A program made the position numbers and the translations under genes. A stretch of 58,952 nucleotides of DNA from an uncultured Aeromonadaceae bacterium (lineage in GTDB: Bacteria > Pseudomonadota > Gammaproteobacteria > Enterobacterales > Aeromonadaceae), in assembly GCA_945957385.1 (NCBI GenBank), contig CAMFKP010000018.1:1-58952 (forward strand), read 5' to 3'. This document shows positions 1-7,834 of this stretch, in pieces; positions within the stretch are counted from its first letter, which is position 1; the number at the start of each line of letters is the position of its first letter. Under the pieces are notes generated by a model. That model did not search any database. It saw only the letters and a program-made list of their open reading frames with translations, and had not been told where the DNA came from.

Positions 1-55
1 CATGTGCTTCGGTGATGCCAAGGCGACCGTCGAGGCGATCCTCAAGGCGCTGTAA
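1..55 (+). CDS. pntB: NAD(P) transhydrogenase subunit beta, C-terminal end (partial)
   Basis: Only the last 17 complete codons are in the window, ending at TAA 53-55. The tail reads MCFGDAKATVEAILKAL, which matches the extreme C-terminus of PntB, the NADP(H)-binding subunit of the proton-translocating transhydrogenase of the inner membrane (E. coli PntB ends MLFGDAKASVDAILKAL). The assignment rests on this short tail alone, but the FGDAK..V.AILKAL pattern is distinctive. The 5' part lies outside the window. A strong hairpin terminator follows directly. Confidence 0.75.
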   Translation, partial: MCFGDAKATVEAILKAL

Positions 56-84
56 GAATGTTGCTGCGAGTTTGAGTAATGAAA

Positions 85-110
85 AGGGGGCTTATCGCCC
101 CCTATGTTTT
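85..110 (+). terminator. Rho-independent terminator after pntB
   Basis: A 7-bp stem (AGGGGGC 85-91 with GCCCCCT 97-103), loop TTATC, then ATGTTTT. It lies 30 nt after the pntB stop and is also positioned to stop the minus-strand lipoprotein gene that ends at 148. Confidence 0.8.
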
Positions 111-147
111 ACCGATTACAGGCGGGTGAGCGAGCTGCCGTTTTTGG

Positions 148-402
148 TCACTCGGCTTCCTCCCACCCCTCACCGACACTCTGAACCGCATCGCGGGTGC
201 CATTGCCAATAGCTTTGGCGGCATCACGGGATTTATGGCCGATTTCTTTAGTCACATCCCGGGTTGTGTGGCCGATGGTTCGGGTTACATCCCGTGTGGC
301 ATGTCCGATATCGCGCCCTGCCGCTTTCATATCACTGCACCCCATCATTATTCCACCTGTCACCAGCAGCATTATGACCAGTGGCAGTACAACTTTTTTC
401 AC
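148..402 (-). CDS. Small lipoprotein with 11-residue repeats
   Basis: An 84-residue protein of unknown function. The GTG start at 402 is chosen because AAGGAGT stands 6 nt upstream; a longer ATG frame from 423 has no such site. A hydrophobic N-terminus after two lysines ends at Cys22 (IMMGC), an imperfect lipobox, so it is probably a membrane-anchored lipoprotein. The mature part is four back-to-back 11-residue units of the form IGHxTRDVTxx (for example DIGHATRDVTR, TIGHTTRDVTK, EIGHKSRDAAK, AIGNGTRDAVQ), followed by an acidic tail. Such 11-mers usually form amphipathic helices. No family was recognised. It may be transcribed with the peptidase gene upstream at 430-1152. Confidence 0.7.
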   Translation of the reverse strand: MKKVVLPLVIMLLVTGGIMMGCSDMKAAGRDIGHATRDVTRTIGHTTRDVTKEIGHKSRDAAKAIGNGTRDAVQSVGEGWEEAE

Positions 403-429
403 GTTAGAACTCCTTACCGGCACAGCTCG

Positions 430-1152
430 TCAGCTGACCCTCAGATGGTTGAGTATTTGGTGGACATCGTGGCTCATAATCGCCAGAAAGCCCAGCAAGG
501 TCAGATAATAACAGGCGTATTGCAGGCGTTGTTCCAACGAGACGGTGTAGTAGCCTTCCGGTTTGGTGTGCTGTTCGCGCCCGCGTAATACGTTCCACAC
601 CTGAGGGGCGGCCAACACAGCAACCAACAAGAGGAGCGGGCTGGGACGGAAAAAAAACAGCGCGATCAAAACTGGAACACCAATCAACCACAGTCGGGGT
701 GAGATAATCGCAACAATACGTCCGCCATCGAATGGGCTGAGCGGGATAAGGTTGAACAGGTTCAACAAGAATCCTACGTAGGCCAATGCCAACCAAATCT
801 CGCTGCCGCCATGTCGACCAATGTAATAACAGGCCAGCGCGCCAAGCGTGCCGAGCAAGGGGCCGGCAAACCCTATCCAGGCCTCTGTCTCGACATCCAT
901 CGGCTGTTCTTTGAGCTGGATCCAGGCGCCGACGAAGGGAATGAAGGTGGGCGCACCAACCTGCAGACCGCGGTGTCTGGCGGCAAGGTAGTGACCCATC
1001 TCGTGAATAAACAGCAAGGCGATAAAACCAGCGGCATACCACCAGCCGAATAATTGCGCGTAGACCACGAGTGACAGCGCCATACTGCTGAGGGTCAGCA
1101 ACAGCGGGCCCAGTTTCCCGGCCCCGAAGAGAATCATCAATAATTTGAGCAC
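430..1152 (-). CDS. Site-2-protease-like membrane metallopeptidase (M50)
   Basis: A 240-residue polytopic inner-membrane protein. HEMGH at residues 50-54 inside a hydrophobic helix is the zinc-binding HExxH motif of M50 intramembrane proteases, and N134-x2-P137-x4-D142-G143 supplies the third zinc ligand. No PDZ domain is present, so it belongs to the minimal site-2 protease type rather than RseP. The GTG start at 1152 has GGGAG 5 nt upstream. It begins 9 nt after the DUF2167 gene ends, so the two are one operon. Substrate unknown; the membrane-tailed DUF2167 protein is one candidate, by context only. Confidence 0.85.
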   Translation of the reverse strand: MLKLLMILFGAGKLGPLLLTLSSMALSLVVYAQLFGWWYAAGFIALLFIHEMGHYLAARHRGLQVGAPTFIPFVGAWIQLKEQPMDVETEAWIGFAGPLLGTLGALACYYIGRHGGSEIWLALAYVGFLLNLFNLIPLSPFDGGRIVAIISPRLWLIGVPVLIALFFFRPSPLLLLVAVLAAPQVWNVLRGREQHTKPEGYYTVSLEQRLQYACYYLTLLGFLAIMSHDVHQILNHLRVS

Positions 1153-1161
1153 TCTGGCTCC

Positions 1162-2058
1162 CTATTTTCGACGGAACAATTTGCCCAGCGTTGCGCCTCC
1201 GGCCGCGAGCGCAATGAAAATAACCTTGGCAAATTTGGCTAAAAATCCGGCGGCCAATGCGAAAAAGCCCAGCTTCTTGGCGGCGACACCGGCCACCAGT
1301 GCCGCAAGGCCATATTCTGCGACTTGATCGGTATCTTCGCTAAAATCGCTGTAGCGTTTACCTTCGTTGTAATTAACGGCCGCAATCAACTGCGACGCCA
1401 TGGGCTTGAGATGGTTCACGTTCTCCATATCCGTGATCAGATTCATGCCGATGTAACCTTCGCGTCCCAGTGCCAGGGTTTTGTAGTTAATGGTGTAGTT
1501 ACTATTGCTACTCCCCTTTTCCCGTGCCGAAGCTGACCAGCGTAACTGATGTTGATTGGCATCGTAAGCGGGCACCTCCGCCCAACCTAGCACCTCCAAT
1601 TCGGGAATGCCCCGTTGTCGGCGCGCTTCATTTGCGGCTTCTGTTCCTTGCTTGAGGTTATCGAGCATGCCATCAGGATCCCACTCTTTGGCATCGTCGT
1701 CGCGAATGAAGCCGGCTTTTTCATAACTGACCAGCATCATCCAACTTTCATCATCGCTTTGTGGAATCACGGCGCCCTCGACCGAGCTGTCGCCGTGTCC
1801 GTCGATGGCCTGAAGTAGTCGCTGTGTTTGCGTTTTGGGAATATAAGCCATGCCCTCAGGTAGGTGCAGATAGCCCTGATCACTGATCGCGATATCAGTT
1901 GGGCCCGTTAGCGCGGCTTTCATGGCATCCTGGTTCGCCGCCTCATACTCCGCCTGAGCCATTTCTGGGTTTATGTTCTCTTCGGCATGAGCCGGTAATG
2001 TCAGGAATAGTCCTAAAAATAGGCAACGTCCGTATTGTAATGCTCTAGGGGTCATCAT
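1162..2058 (-). CDS. DUF2167 family membrane-anchored protein
   Basis: A 298-residue protein of the DUF2167 family, whose function is not established. The start at 2058 is preferred over an in-frame extension to 2136 because GGAG lies 7 nt upstream and a signal peptide (hydrophobic stretch ending LPAHAEE) follows at once. The middle is a soluble domain rich in W and Y, and the C-terminus has two hydrophobic Ala/Gly-rich segments ending KLFRRK, suggesting an exported body with a membrane-anchored tail. First gene of a two-gene operon with the M50 peptidase. Confidence 0.75.
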   Translation of the reverse strand: MMTPRALQYGRCLFLGLFLTLPAHAEENINPEMAQAEYEAANQDAMKAALTGPTDIAISDQGYLHLPEGMAYIPKTQTQRLLQAIDGHGDSSVEGAVIPQSDDESWMMLVSYEKAGFIRDDDAKEWDPDGMLDNLKQGTEAANEARRQRGIPELEVLGWAEVPAYDANQHQLRWSASAREKGSSNSNYTINYKTLALGREGYIGMNLITDMENVNHLKPMASQLIAAVNYNEGKRYSDFSEDTDQVAEYGLAALVAGVAAKKLGFFALAAGFLAKFAKVIFIALAAGGATLGKLFRRK

Positions 2059-2269
2059 CCATGTTCTCCATATCGGCCGCTCCGGCGACCAGTCATCTGC
2101 GATAAAATCAGGCTGGCCATTTTGCCATGGTTTCATTTGGGGGGCTGGGGATGGAGTGTGATCCCATCGCTGATTTTGTAATCACATTCGGACTCGGCGA
2201 TATGCCATGAACAGGATATGATGTTGTCGCCATTCTAGGCATATCATCTTGAAGTCAGAGGAATTTTTA

Positions 2270-2863
2270 ATGCGCGTTTTGAAAGTGGCGGCTGTGTTGT
2301 GCTGCGGCCTGATGTTAAGTGCCTGTGTTGCGCCGTTACTGGCGGGAGCCCAGAGCCAATTGTTGTGGGCTCTGATCAAGCCGATGGTGGGATTGGACCC
2401 CAATGAGGTAAACCTGTTCGAACAACCTTTAATCAAGGACCGGATGCAACCCTTGTTGGGAGAGCACTACGGAACCGCGGTTAACTTGCTGAAAACAGCT
2501 GACGAGATTCAGCAGCAAGGTCCTCTGTTTTATGTGTTATCCAATAATGCGTTAACACAACCGATGGCTGACAAGGCTGGATTTGTTTGGAACTCACAAA
2601 GCAACCAGATGGCGATATTGCTGCAGCAAAATGGCAAACAGCAAATATTTAGCGAGCCGTTGGCTGGTAGTAGCGAAGCGTTGACTAAAAATGCGGGATT
2701 AAGCTGGCCAACCGAGATGCAGCCGCTGCTGCAATTGCAGCAGCAAGCCAGTCATGCCGTCACTTCTGGTGTGCAACAGGCTGTGAGTGGGGCCGCCTCG
2801 GCCGCCTCAGATGTGATCTCGACACCGACTGGTGCTGCTGCCAACGCTGTCGTTGCCCCTTGA
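2270..2863 (+). CDS. Predicted lipoprotein, unknown function
   Basis: A 197-residue protein with a clear lipoprotein signal: MRVLKVAAVL, hydrophobic core, lipobox LSAC with Cys19. The start at 2270 has AGAGGAA 6 nt upstream. The mature region has Gln-rich stretches and ends in an Ala/Ser/Val-rich tail of low complexity (residues about 170-197). No domain was recognised. It converges on the Nudix-PAP2 gene with only 10 bp between stops and no hairpin there. Confidence 0.75.
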   Translation: MRVLKVAAVLCCGLMLSACVAPLLAGAQSQLLWALIKPMVGLDPNEVNLFEQPLIKDRMQPLLGEHYGTAVNLLKTADEIQQQGPLFYVLSNNALTQPMADKAGFVWNSQSNQMAILLQQNGKQQIFSEPLAGSSEALTKNAGLSWPTEMQPLLQLQQQASHAVTSGVQQAVSGAASAASDVISTPTGAAANAVVAP

Positions 2864-2873
2864 GCTGTAAGCA

Positions 2874-4244
2874 TCACGCTGAACCAGTTGTGGACTGCAG
2901 CAGCCTGTTGCGAGGAGGGGCAATAAGGTAATAGCTGAGCGCACACCAGAGCAATGTTTGGAGGGATAACAGGCTCAGCGATCCCAGCGTTCCGTACGGG
3001 AGGAGGGCTTGTAACAGCAAGGTGATGCCGATCCAGCCCAATTCCTGAATCAGTCGCGGTTTTGATTGTGCGCAGCGGCTGGGCTGGCTGTCTACGGGAT
3101 AGCGCCAGCGGGCGAGTAATCCGCCGAACCACGCACCCAGCAGCTGTAACAGCGGTTGCGACTGATAATGCCAGGTTGCGAACAGTAATATTCCTGCCGC
3201 CCCTGTGCTGAAAAGCGTCAACTGGCGGGGCCGCCAGTGATGGCGGATTAGTCCAAAGGCAAATAAACCAATTACGGCTCCAACGACGGTATCGCTGAAA
3301 AAATGTACCCCCCAAACCGTTCTGGTGAGCGCGACACCGACAGTGATGGCGGCCGCTGAACACCATGCCACTGTTTTCCTCCAGCCGGCTTGCCAGCCTA
3401 ACAACAATGTAAAGAACAATGCGAGTGCGGTATGTCCGCTGGGCATGCCATAACCAGAAGCTGTATGCCATGCCAACTCAGGCATGAAATGAAATGGGCG
3501 CGGCCAAGCCAGCCAGACTTTCATCAGCTCAACGAGAGAAAGCACTAACAGCGTTCCGGTTAGAGACTGATGGACCGCCTGGTCACCTAATCGCCAACGC
3601 CAAAAGGGCAGACAGCACAACCAAAATGCCAATGTTCCTGGCAAATTGGTTAGCCACCACAGCGGCCATTGACGCCCCCAATGTTGCCAATATTGCAAGC
3701 CGAGCAGCTCATGTTGCTGCAGCAGATTGGCTTGGGTGTGAAAGTCGGCCTGGATCGAAACTGGGCTCTCGGGGATCTGTTGCCAATAAGGTTCAATCAG
3801 TGACCACTGGTCGGCAAAACGTTGCGGTGCTGTGGCCGCTATGGTCTGTGGTGCGAGTAATCGGGCGCGAATAATCTCGCGTCCCAGATGTGGCGCATTC
3901 AGGATGTTGATATCCCCGCTGTTGGCTGACCACTGCGTCGGGTTAAGAAGCTGGCAAGCATAAAAATCGCCATTCCTTGATGCTACAGGCAGCCGCTGCA
4001 GTGTCCGTGCCTGTAATCCGGTTTCTTCGAACAGTTCGCGCCGAGCTGCTTCTGCTCCAGCTTCCCCTGATTCGACGTAGCCACCAGGTAGAGCATAACG
4101 CCCAGAGAGTCGGTCCTGCACTTGCAAAAGCAACCCCTGAGCCTTGACGACACAGACGGCAAAACGAGGTTCGGAGACCGGCATGGCACTCACGTAAGAA
4201 CTCACGCTCAAACAGAAGAGGATCAGTAAAAGCAGACGTGACAT
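2874..4244 (-). CDS. Bifunctional Nudix hydrolase / PAP2 phosphatase fusion
   Basis: A 456-residue protein made of two enzymes. Residues 1-20 are a signal peptide (SSYVSA). Residues 25-150 are a Nudix domain with a complete box G55-x5-E61-x7-R69-E70-L-x-E73-E74-x-G76-L77. Residues 200-450 are a multi-spanning PAP2 phosphatase with K242-x6-R249-P250, P268-S-G-H271 and T307-R308-x5-H314-x3-D318. The family suggests hydrolysis of diphosphate bonds, with the PAP2 half acting on lipid pyrophosphates at the periplasmic face. The signal sequence would place the Nudix domain outside the cytoplasm, unusual for that fold. Such fusions are known in this bacterial group; the substrate is not known to me. 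Confidence 0.85.
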   Translation of the reverse strand: MSRLLLLILFCLSVSSYVSAMPVSEPRFAVCVVKAQGLLLQVQDRLSGRYALPGGYVESGEAGAEAARRELFEETGLQARTLQRLPVASRNGDFYACQLLNPTQWSANSGDINILNAPHLGREIIRARLLAPQTIAATAPQRFADQWSLIEPYWQQIPESPVSIQADFHTQANLLQQHELLGLQYWQHWGRQWPLWWLTNLPGTLAFWLCCLPFWRWRLGDQAVHQSLTGTLLVLSLVELMKVWLAWPRPFHFMPELAWHTASGYGMPSGHTALALFFTLLLGWQAGWRKTVAWCSAAAITVGVALTRTVWGVHFFSDTVVGAVIGLFAFGLIRHHWRPRQLTLFSTGAAGILLFATWHYQSQPLLQLLGAWFGGLLARWRYPVDSQPSRCAQSKPRLIQELGWIGITLLLQALLPYGTLGSLSLLSLQTLLWCALSYYLIAPPRNRLLQSTTGSA

Positions 4245-4393
4245 GTGGCAATACCGGCAAATTTTTAGGTATTCAAGGTACGGTCTGGATCATCGATAGG
4301 CAATAGTCGTGTGGTAGGCTGAAATGGGCTGGCAGAATGTACAGCCAGTTCCTAGCCTGAAAGGAGAGTCCGTTATCTGCGCTGGAGTGTTAT

Positions 4394-5239
4394 ATGAAAT
4401 ACCAGCAACTGTTATTGGCGCTTGATTTGCAACACGATGCGACCCATTTGATTCAGCGGGCAGCCAAATTGGCTCAGCGACTGGACGCCGAGTTAACCTT
4501 GCTGAGCGTGATTCCATCTGTTGTTGAGCGAGAATCAGCCGCCACGAGTGTCTGGCAACTGAAGCAGCAGGGGATTGATTACCTGACTCATATTACCAGT
4601 GCGTTGCCATGCCACATCCGGCGTTATCAAATCGAGGCTGGCGATGTAGTGCTACAACTGCAGTGTGCAGTTCGTGAATTACATCCTGATCTGGTGCTGT
4701 TGGGACACCGTCATATGACGGGATTACTGTCTGGATTACATAACACTTTAGTGGCGCAACTTCTGCCAACGGCTGGGGTCGATATCTTACTCCTGGATGA
4801 AGACGCGCCATTTTGGTCGTCTCCGTTGCACTTCACTGTGGCCTTGGGGTTGGAAGAGGGTGATTTTGCGCTGTTACTGCGGGCGAATGCGTTGGCACGG
4901 AAGTTGGACGCTCAACTCACCGTCGTGCATGTGGTGGAACCATTAGCCGAGGCGCATCTGGCTATCGAGCTGGAACAGTCGTCGATGAGTTGGTTGACTG
5001 CGGCGCTTGATCAGGCTGAACATAAACTAGCCGACTGGATGGCGCGTTTGCCCACATCGCCTCCCCGTTGGCGGGTACAGCAAGGTGAAGCGGCCGTTGT
5101 CTTGCAACAGCACCTGGAGCAGACGCGAGATGCATTATTGATCATGGGTGCAGGCCAAACAGGACATCATCATCTGACAACCGGAGCACACCTGGCACAG
5201 TTGCTAAAGTTGCGAGGCGATCTGCTTATCATCCAATAG
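4394..5239 (+). CDS. Tandem-domain universal stress protein (UspE-like)
   Basis: A 281-residue cytoplasmic protein with two Usp domains: residues 1-135 (KYQQLLLALDL ... VDILLLDED) and 145-281 (HFTVALGLEEG ... LLIIQ). The layout matches UspE, but it is shorter than E. coli UspE (about 316 residues) and the nucleotide-binding G-2x-G-9x-G-S/T signature is degenerate in both halves, so ATP binding is doubtful. The ATG has GGAG 6 nt upstream. It stands alone and ends at a strong bidirectional terminator. Confidence 0.7.
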   Translation: MKYQQLLLALDLQHDATHLIQRAAKLAQRLDAELTLLSVIPSVVERESAATSVWQLKQQGIDYLTHITSALPCHIRRYQIEAGDVVLQLQCAVRELHPDLVLLGHRHMTGLLSGLHNTLVAQLLPTAGVDILLLDEDAPFWSSPLHFTVALGLEEGDFALLLRANALARKLDAQLTVVHVVEPLAEAHLAIELEQSSMSWLTAALDQAEHKLADWMARLPTSPPRWRVQQGEAAVVLQQHLEQTRDALLIMGAGQTGHHHLTTGAHLAQLLKLRGDLLIIQ

Positions 5240-5243
5240 CCAA

Positions 5244-5266
5244 AAACGGGCCTTTGCGGCCCGTTT
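5244..5266. terminator. Bidirectional terminator between usp and ygfZ
   Basis: A 9-bp perfect stem AAACGGGCC / GGCCCGTTT with loop TTTGC, flanked by A-rich sequence on the left and T-rich on the right. It lies between the convergent stops of the Usp gene (5239) and ygfZ (5271). Confidence 0.85.
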
Positions 5267-5270
5267 CGGG

Positions 5271-6206
5271 TTAATCGTTTAGCGCATAGGGCAGTGGCAG
5301 TAGACGCAAGCGGGAGTGTTCATCTTCCTTAAAGCGTAGTATTGCGGAAGGCTCCAGCTCCTGTGGCAGTACGGCAGTCAACAGCACATGCTCCCCTTTC
5401 TGCCAGAGATCGATGACACTGCCTATCCGTTTCCAATGCTCGCCCAATTGCAACTCCAATGTGGCTCCCAGTTTTAGCGGGACTTGGGCCTGGCCTTGCA
5501 GGATAAATAGGCTACGGTTGTTGGCTCCGCGATATTTGGCTCGCGCTACGGTTTCTTGTCCTGTGTAGCACCCTTTACGAAAACTAATGCCGCCAAGGGC
5601 TTGCAAGTTCAGCATCTGCGGTATGTATTCCCCCTGATGCACAGCACTCATGATCGGTTGCCCGGCGAGAATTTCCATTGCCCACCAATCTGCCGTTTCG
5701 CCTTGCGGTAATTCGGCTAACAGTGGGATTGCATCAATCAATATCCAGCGGTCGGAGGCTAGTTGCAGACTCAAATGACCATTTGTTAAGGTTCCATCTT
5801 GAATGCCGTGATTGGCCATCCACTGATCTGTTCCGTTGCCGGTGACACCTGATAATGCGTGTTCTGCCGAAACATCGGTAATGGTCACTTTAGAGAAGAC
5901 GGCGTATTTTCTCAGTTCGGCTAGCGCCTTGGGGAATAAATCCTGGGGGGCAATCAGGTACAGGGCATGCTCAAGCGCCAGCAAGTGAAAGGCATTCCAT
6001 AACTTGCCTTTCGGATCGCAGTGACCGCCAAGGCAGTGTTGCCCAGGCTGCAGAGACTGAACATCACAAGTGACCTGGCTATGCAGGTATTTGACTCGCT
6101 CCTCGCCTTCGAGTTGGATAATACCCAGTCTAGGCAGGGAGTAGTGCGTTGGGGTGGTTGGCAGAGTCAATGGCGTATGGGTCATTTTTTTCACCAGCGT
6201 GAACAT
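5271..6206 (-). CDS. ygfZ: tRNA-modifying / Fe-S repair protein YgfZ
   Basis: A 311-residue folate-binding protein of the YgfZ/GcvT-like family, which helps maintain some iron-sulfur enzymes including the tRNA methylthiolase MiaB. The signature K-G-C-Y-x-G-Q-E is present as RKGCYTGQETVARAKYRG. The start is uncertain: ATG 6206 or ATG 6185 (MTHTPLTL), the latter with a weak GGTG upstream; neither has a good ribosome site. It is divergent from sdhE, as in E. coli, where ygfZ also neighbours sdhE-ygfX. Confidence 0.92.
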   Translation of the reverse strand: MFTLVKKMTHTPLTLPTTPTHYSLPRLGIIQLEGEERVKYLHSQVTCDVQSLQPGQHCLGGHCDPKGKLWNAFHLLALEHALYLIAPQDLFPKALAELRKYAVFSKVTITDVSAEHALSGVTGNGTDQWMANHGIQDGTLTNGHLSLQLASDRWILIDAIPLLAELPQGETADWWAMEILAGQPIMSAVHQGEYIPQMLNLQALGGISFRKGCYTGQETVARAKYRGANNRSLFILQGQAQVPLKLGATLELQLGEHWKRIGSVIDLWQKGEHVLLTAVLPQELEPSAILRFKEDEHSRLRLLPLPYALND

Positions 6207-6302
6207 GATGAGCTGAATGTTAATGATGCATCTGCAGTTTGTCAGCTCTCATCTTGGCCTGATAGCATCCAACGCTGAGCGTGAGGTGATATGGAGGTTG
6301 TG

Positions 6303-6557
6303 ATGGATGAACAACAGAGATTACGCTGGCAATGCCGGCGCGGCATGCTGGAGCTGGATGTGATATTGATGCCTTTTCTGGAACAGGATTGGCCTCACCT
6401 GAGTGATGAACAGCAGGACGGTTTTCGCACCTTGCTTGAACATTCGGATTTACAGTTGTTCCGTTGGTTGATGCGCGGAGAGACACCCACAGATCCTGCT
6501 ATACACTCTCTGATTGAGGTGATTCGTGCCCGACACCAGACGCGTATTGTCTATTAA
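6303..6557 (+). CDS. sdhE: FAD assembly factor SdhE
   Basis: An 84-residue protein with the RRGMLELDVIL motif of SdhE (YgfY/CptB), which promotes covalent attachment of FAD to succinate dehydrogenase and fumarate reductase flavoproteins. The start at 6303 is preferred over 6291 because GGAGG lies 4 nt upstream and the protein then begins MDEQQRLRWQCRRG, aligning with the E. coli N-terminus. The 3' end overlaps ygfX by 32 nt, implying coupled translation. Confidence 0.93.
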   Translation: MDEQQRLRWQCRRGMLELDVILMPFLEQDWPHLSDEQQDGFRTLLEHSDLQLFRWLMRGETPTDPAIHSLIEVIRARHQTRIVY

Positions 6558-6915
6558 GCCATCATGGCGTCATCAGCAAATCCTGCTGTTGGGCCACATC
6601 GCATTGCTGGTGTGCGTGTGGCCATTATTGTTTGGTTTCTATTGGACTCTTTGGCTGGTTGGTTGGGTAGCCAGTTTGGGGTGGGCGCTCTGGCAGGCTC
6701 GTTGTCGTCACATGATGTTGGAATGGCACGGGGAGACGCTGTATTACCAACACCAGCATTATACCTTGGGCGTTGGTTCTCGCATCGCGATTGGGTGCCT
6801 CTGGCTGGATTTGCACGGACCTCGCACCCGACGTTTATGGATATTCGCCGATAGCCTCACTGATGAAGAGTATCGTTTTGTCGCGCGGCAGATTACGTTG
6901 CACTCGTCGTGTTGA
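6526..6915 (+). CDS. ygfX: YgfX-like membrane protein
   Basis: A 129-residue protein with two adjacent transmembrane helices (residues about 18-38 and 40-58) and a C-terminal soluble domain. WIFADSLTDEEYRFVARQI matches the YgfX tail (WLAADSMDEAEW in E. coli). YgfX (CptA) was described as a toxin of MreB/FtsZ with SdhE/CptB as antitoxin; the sdhE partner has a firmly established role in flavinylation, so the toxin model is contested. GTG start inside sdhE with GAGGT 5 nt upstream. Confidence 0.85.
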   Translation: MPDTRRVLSIKPSWRHQQILLLGHIALLVCVWPLLFGFYWTLWLVGWVASLGWALWQARCRHMMLEWHGETLYYQHQHYTLGVGSRIAIGCLWLDLHGPRTRRLWIFADSLTDEEYRFVARQITLHSSC

Positions 6916-7076
6916 GCAGCCAGCTTAAGATGAACTTAGCCGATGATTTGGACGCAGTTGATTGCGAATGAGTATGGCTGTATTAGCATCAGACCATGTC
7001 GAATCTGGCGTGGTTCGGTTCTGATATAAGTGGGTGGCTCCGAGTGGATTTGGTTTGCGCGACTAGCGTGCCGATG

Positions 7077-7676
7077 TCAGAAGCGGAATGTCAGACCCAG
7101 ATTGGCTTGAGCCTGTGTCACCATCTCGCCTTGTAGGCGCAGGTTGCACTGGCGTGGGTCGCAGATAAATTCACTGTTATCGCTGACGAATGTGCCATAT
7201 CCGCGAATCTCGGCACGCAAAGACATCCAATTGGATATGTATGGCTGAATTCCGACGGCTAATGCCAGTGAGGGGCGCGTTGTGCTGTCATAAGCACTGA
7301 AATGCCCGATCCCCATACCTGCTCCGATATAGGGGCGAATGCCCTCTGGATAGACCAAGGCACCGGCAAAGTGCAGGTAACTGATGTTCAAGTCTTCCCC
7401 CATATCGGGCGAGAGTGATGTTTTCTGGTGGCTGAAGATGACCTCGACCAAGCCAGGATCACTGGTCTCTTTCCCGAACGCTAAGCCAAACAGGCTGCTA
7501 CTACGAGCAGACGGTGACCCGCTGTCATTCTGGTCATCAAAATCCATCTGGCTGCTGTAGCCTATGAAGGGCGTGACCTGCCATCGGTTTGGTTCGTCAC
7601 TGGCATTGGTTTGAGCCTGAACTCCGCTAGTCACCAATAGAAGGGTGAGTACTATTGGGTGTGAGGTTCGTTTCAT
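7077..7676 (-). CDS. Small outer-membrane beta-barrel protein
   Basis: A 199-residue exported protein with a signal peptide (MKRTSHPIVL ... SGVQAQT) and GGAG 7 nt before the ATG. Alternating hydrophobic strands (WQVTPFIGYSSQ, YIGAGMGIGHFS, ANLGLTFRF) and a terminal Phe are typical of eight-strand outer-membrane barrels of the OmpA/OmpW-like porin superfamily. Two cysteines close to each other (CDPRQC) could form a loop disulfide. No closer assignment is possible. The gene is monocistronic between two intergenic stretches of about 160 bp. Confidence 0.75.
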   Translation of the reverse strand: MKRTSHPIVLTLLLVTSGVQAQTNASDEPNRWQVTPFIGYSSQMDFDDQNDSGSPSARSSSLFGLAFGKETSDPGLVEVIFSHQKTSLSPDMGEDLNISYLHFAGALVYPEGIRPYIGAGMGIGHFSAYDSTTRPSLALAVGIQPYISNWMSLRAEIRGYGTFVSDNSEFICDPRQCNLRLQGEMVTQAQANLGLTFRF

Positions 7677-7791
7677 CGTGCAGCTCCATCCATGGATTCA
7701 GTCGCTATCTACGCTAGCGGGCTCGATAGGCCGAGTCATCTGATGTGGGTGAAAAATGTGCTCTTGCTGCAATTTTATGTCCCCCAAAAAA

Positions 7792-7814
7792 GACACCTCC
7801 ATAGAGGAGGTGTC
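7792..7814 (-). terminator. Terminator of the gene at 7835-8266
   Basis: A 9-bp perfect stem GACACCTCC / GGAGGTGTC with a 5-nt loop. On the minus strand it is followed by TTTTTT (plus-strand AAAAAA at 7786-7791). It sits 21 nt past the stop of the minus-strand gene. Confidence 0.85.
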
Positions 7815-7834
7815 GGGACTGGTGTATCTCTGAA

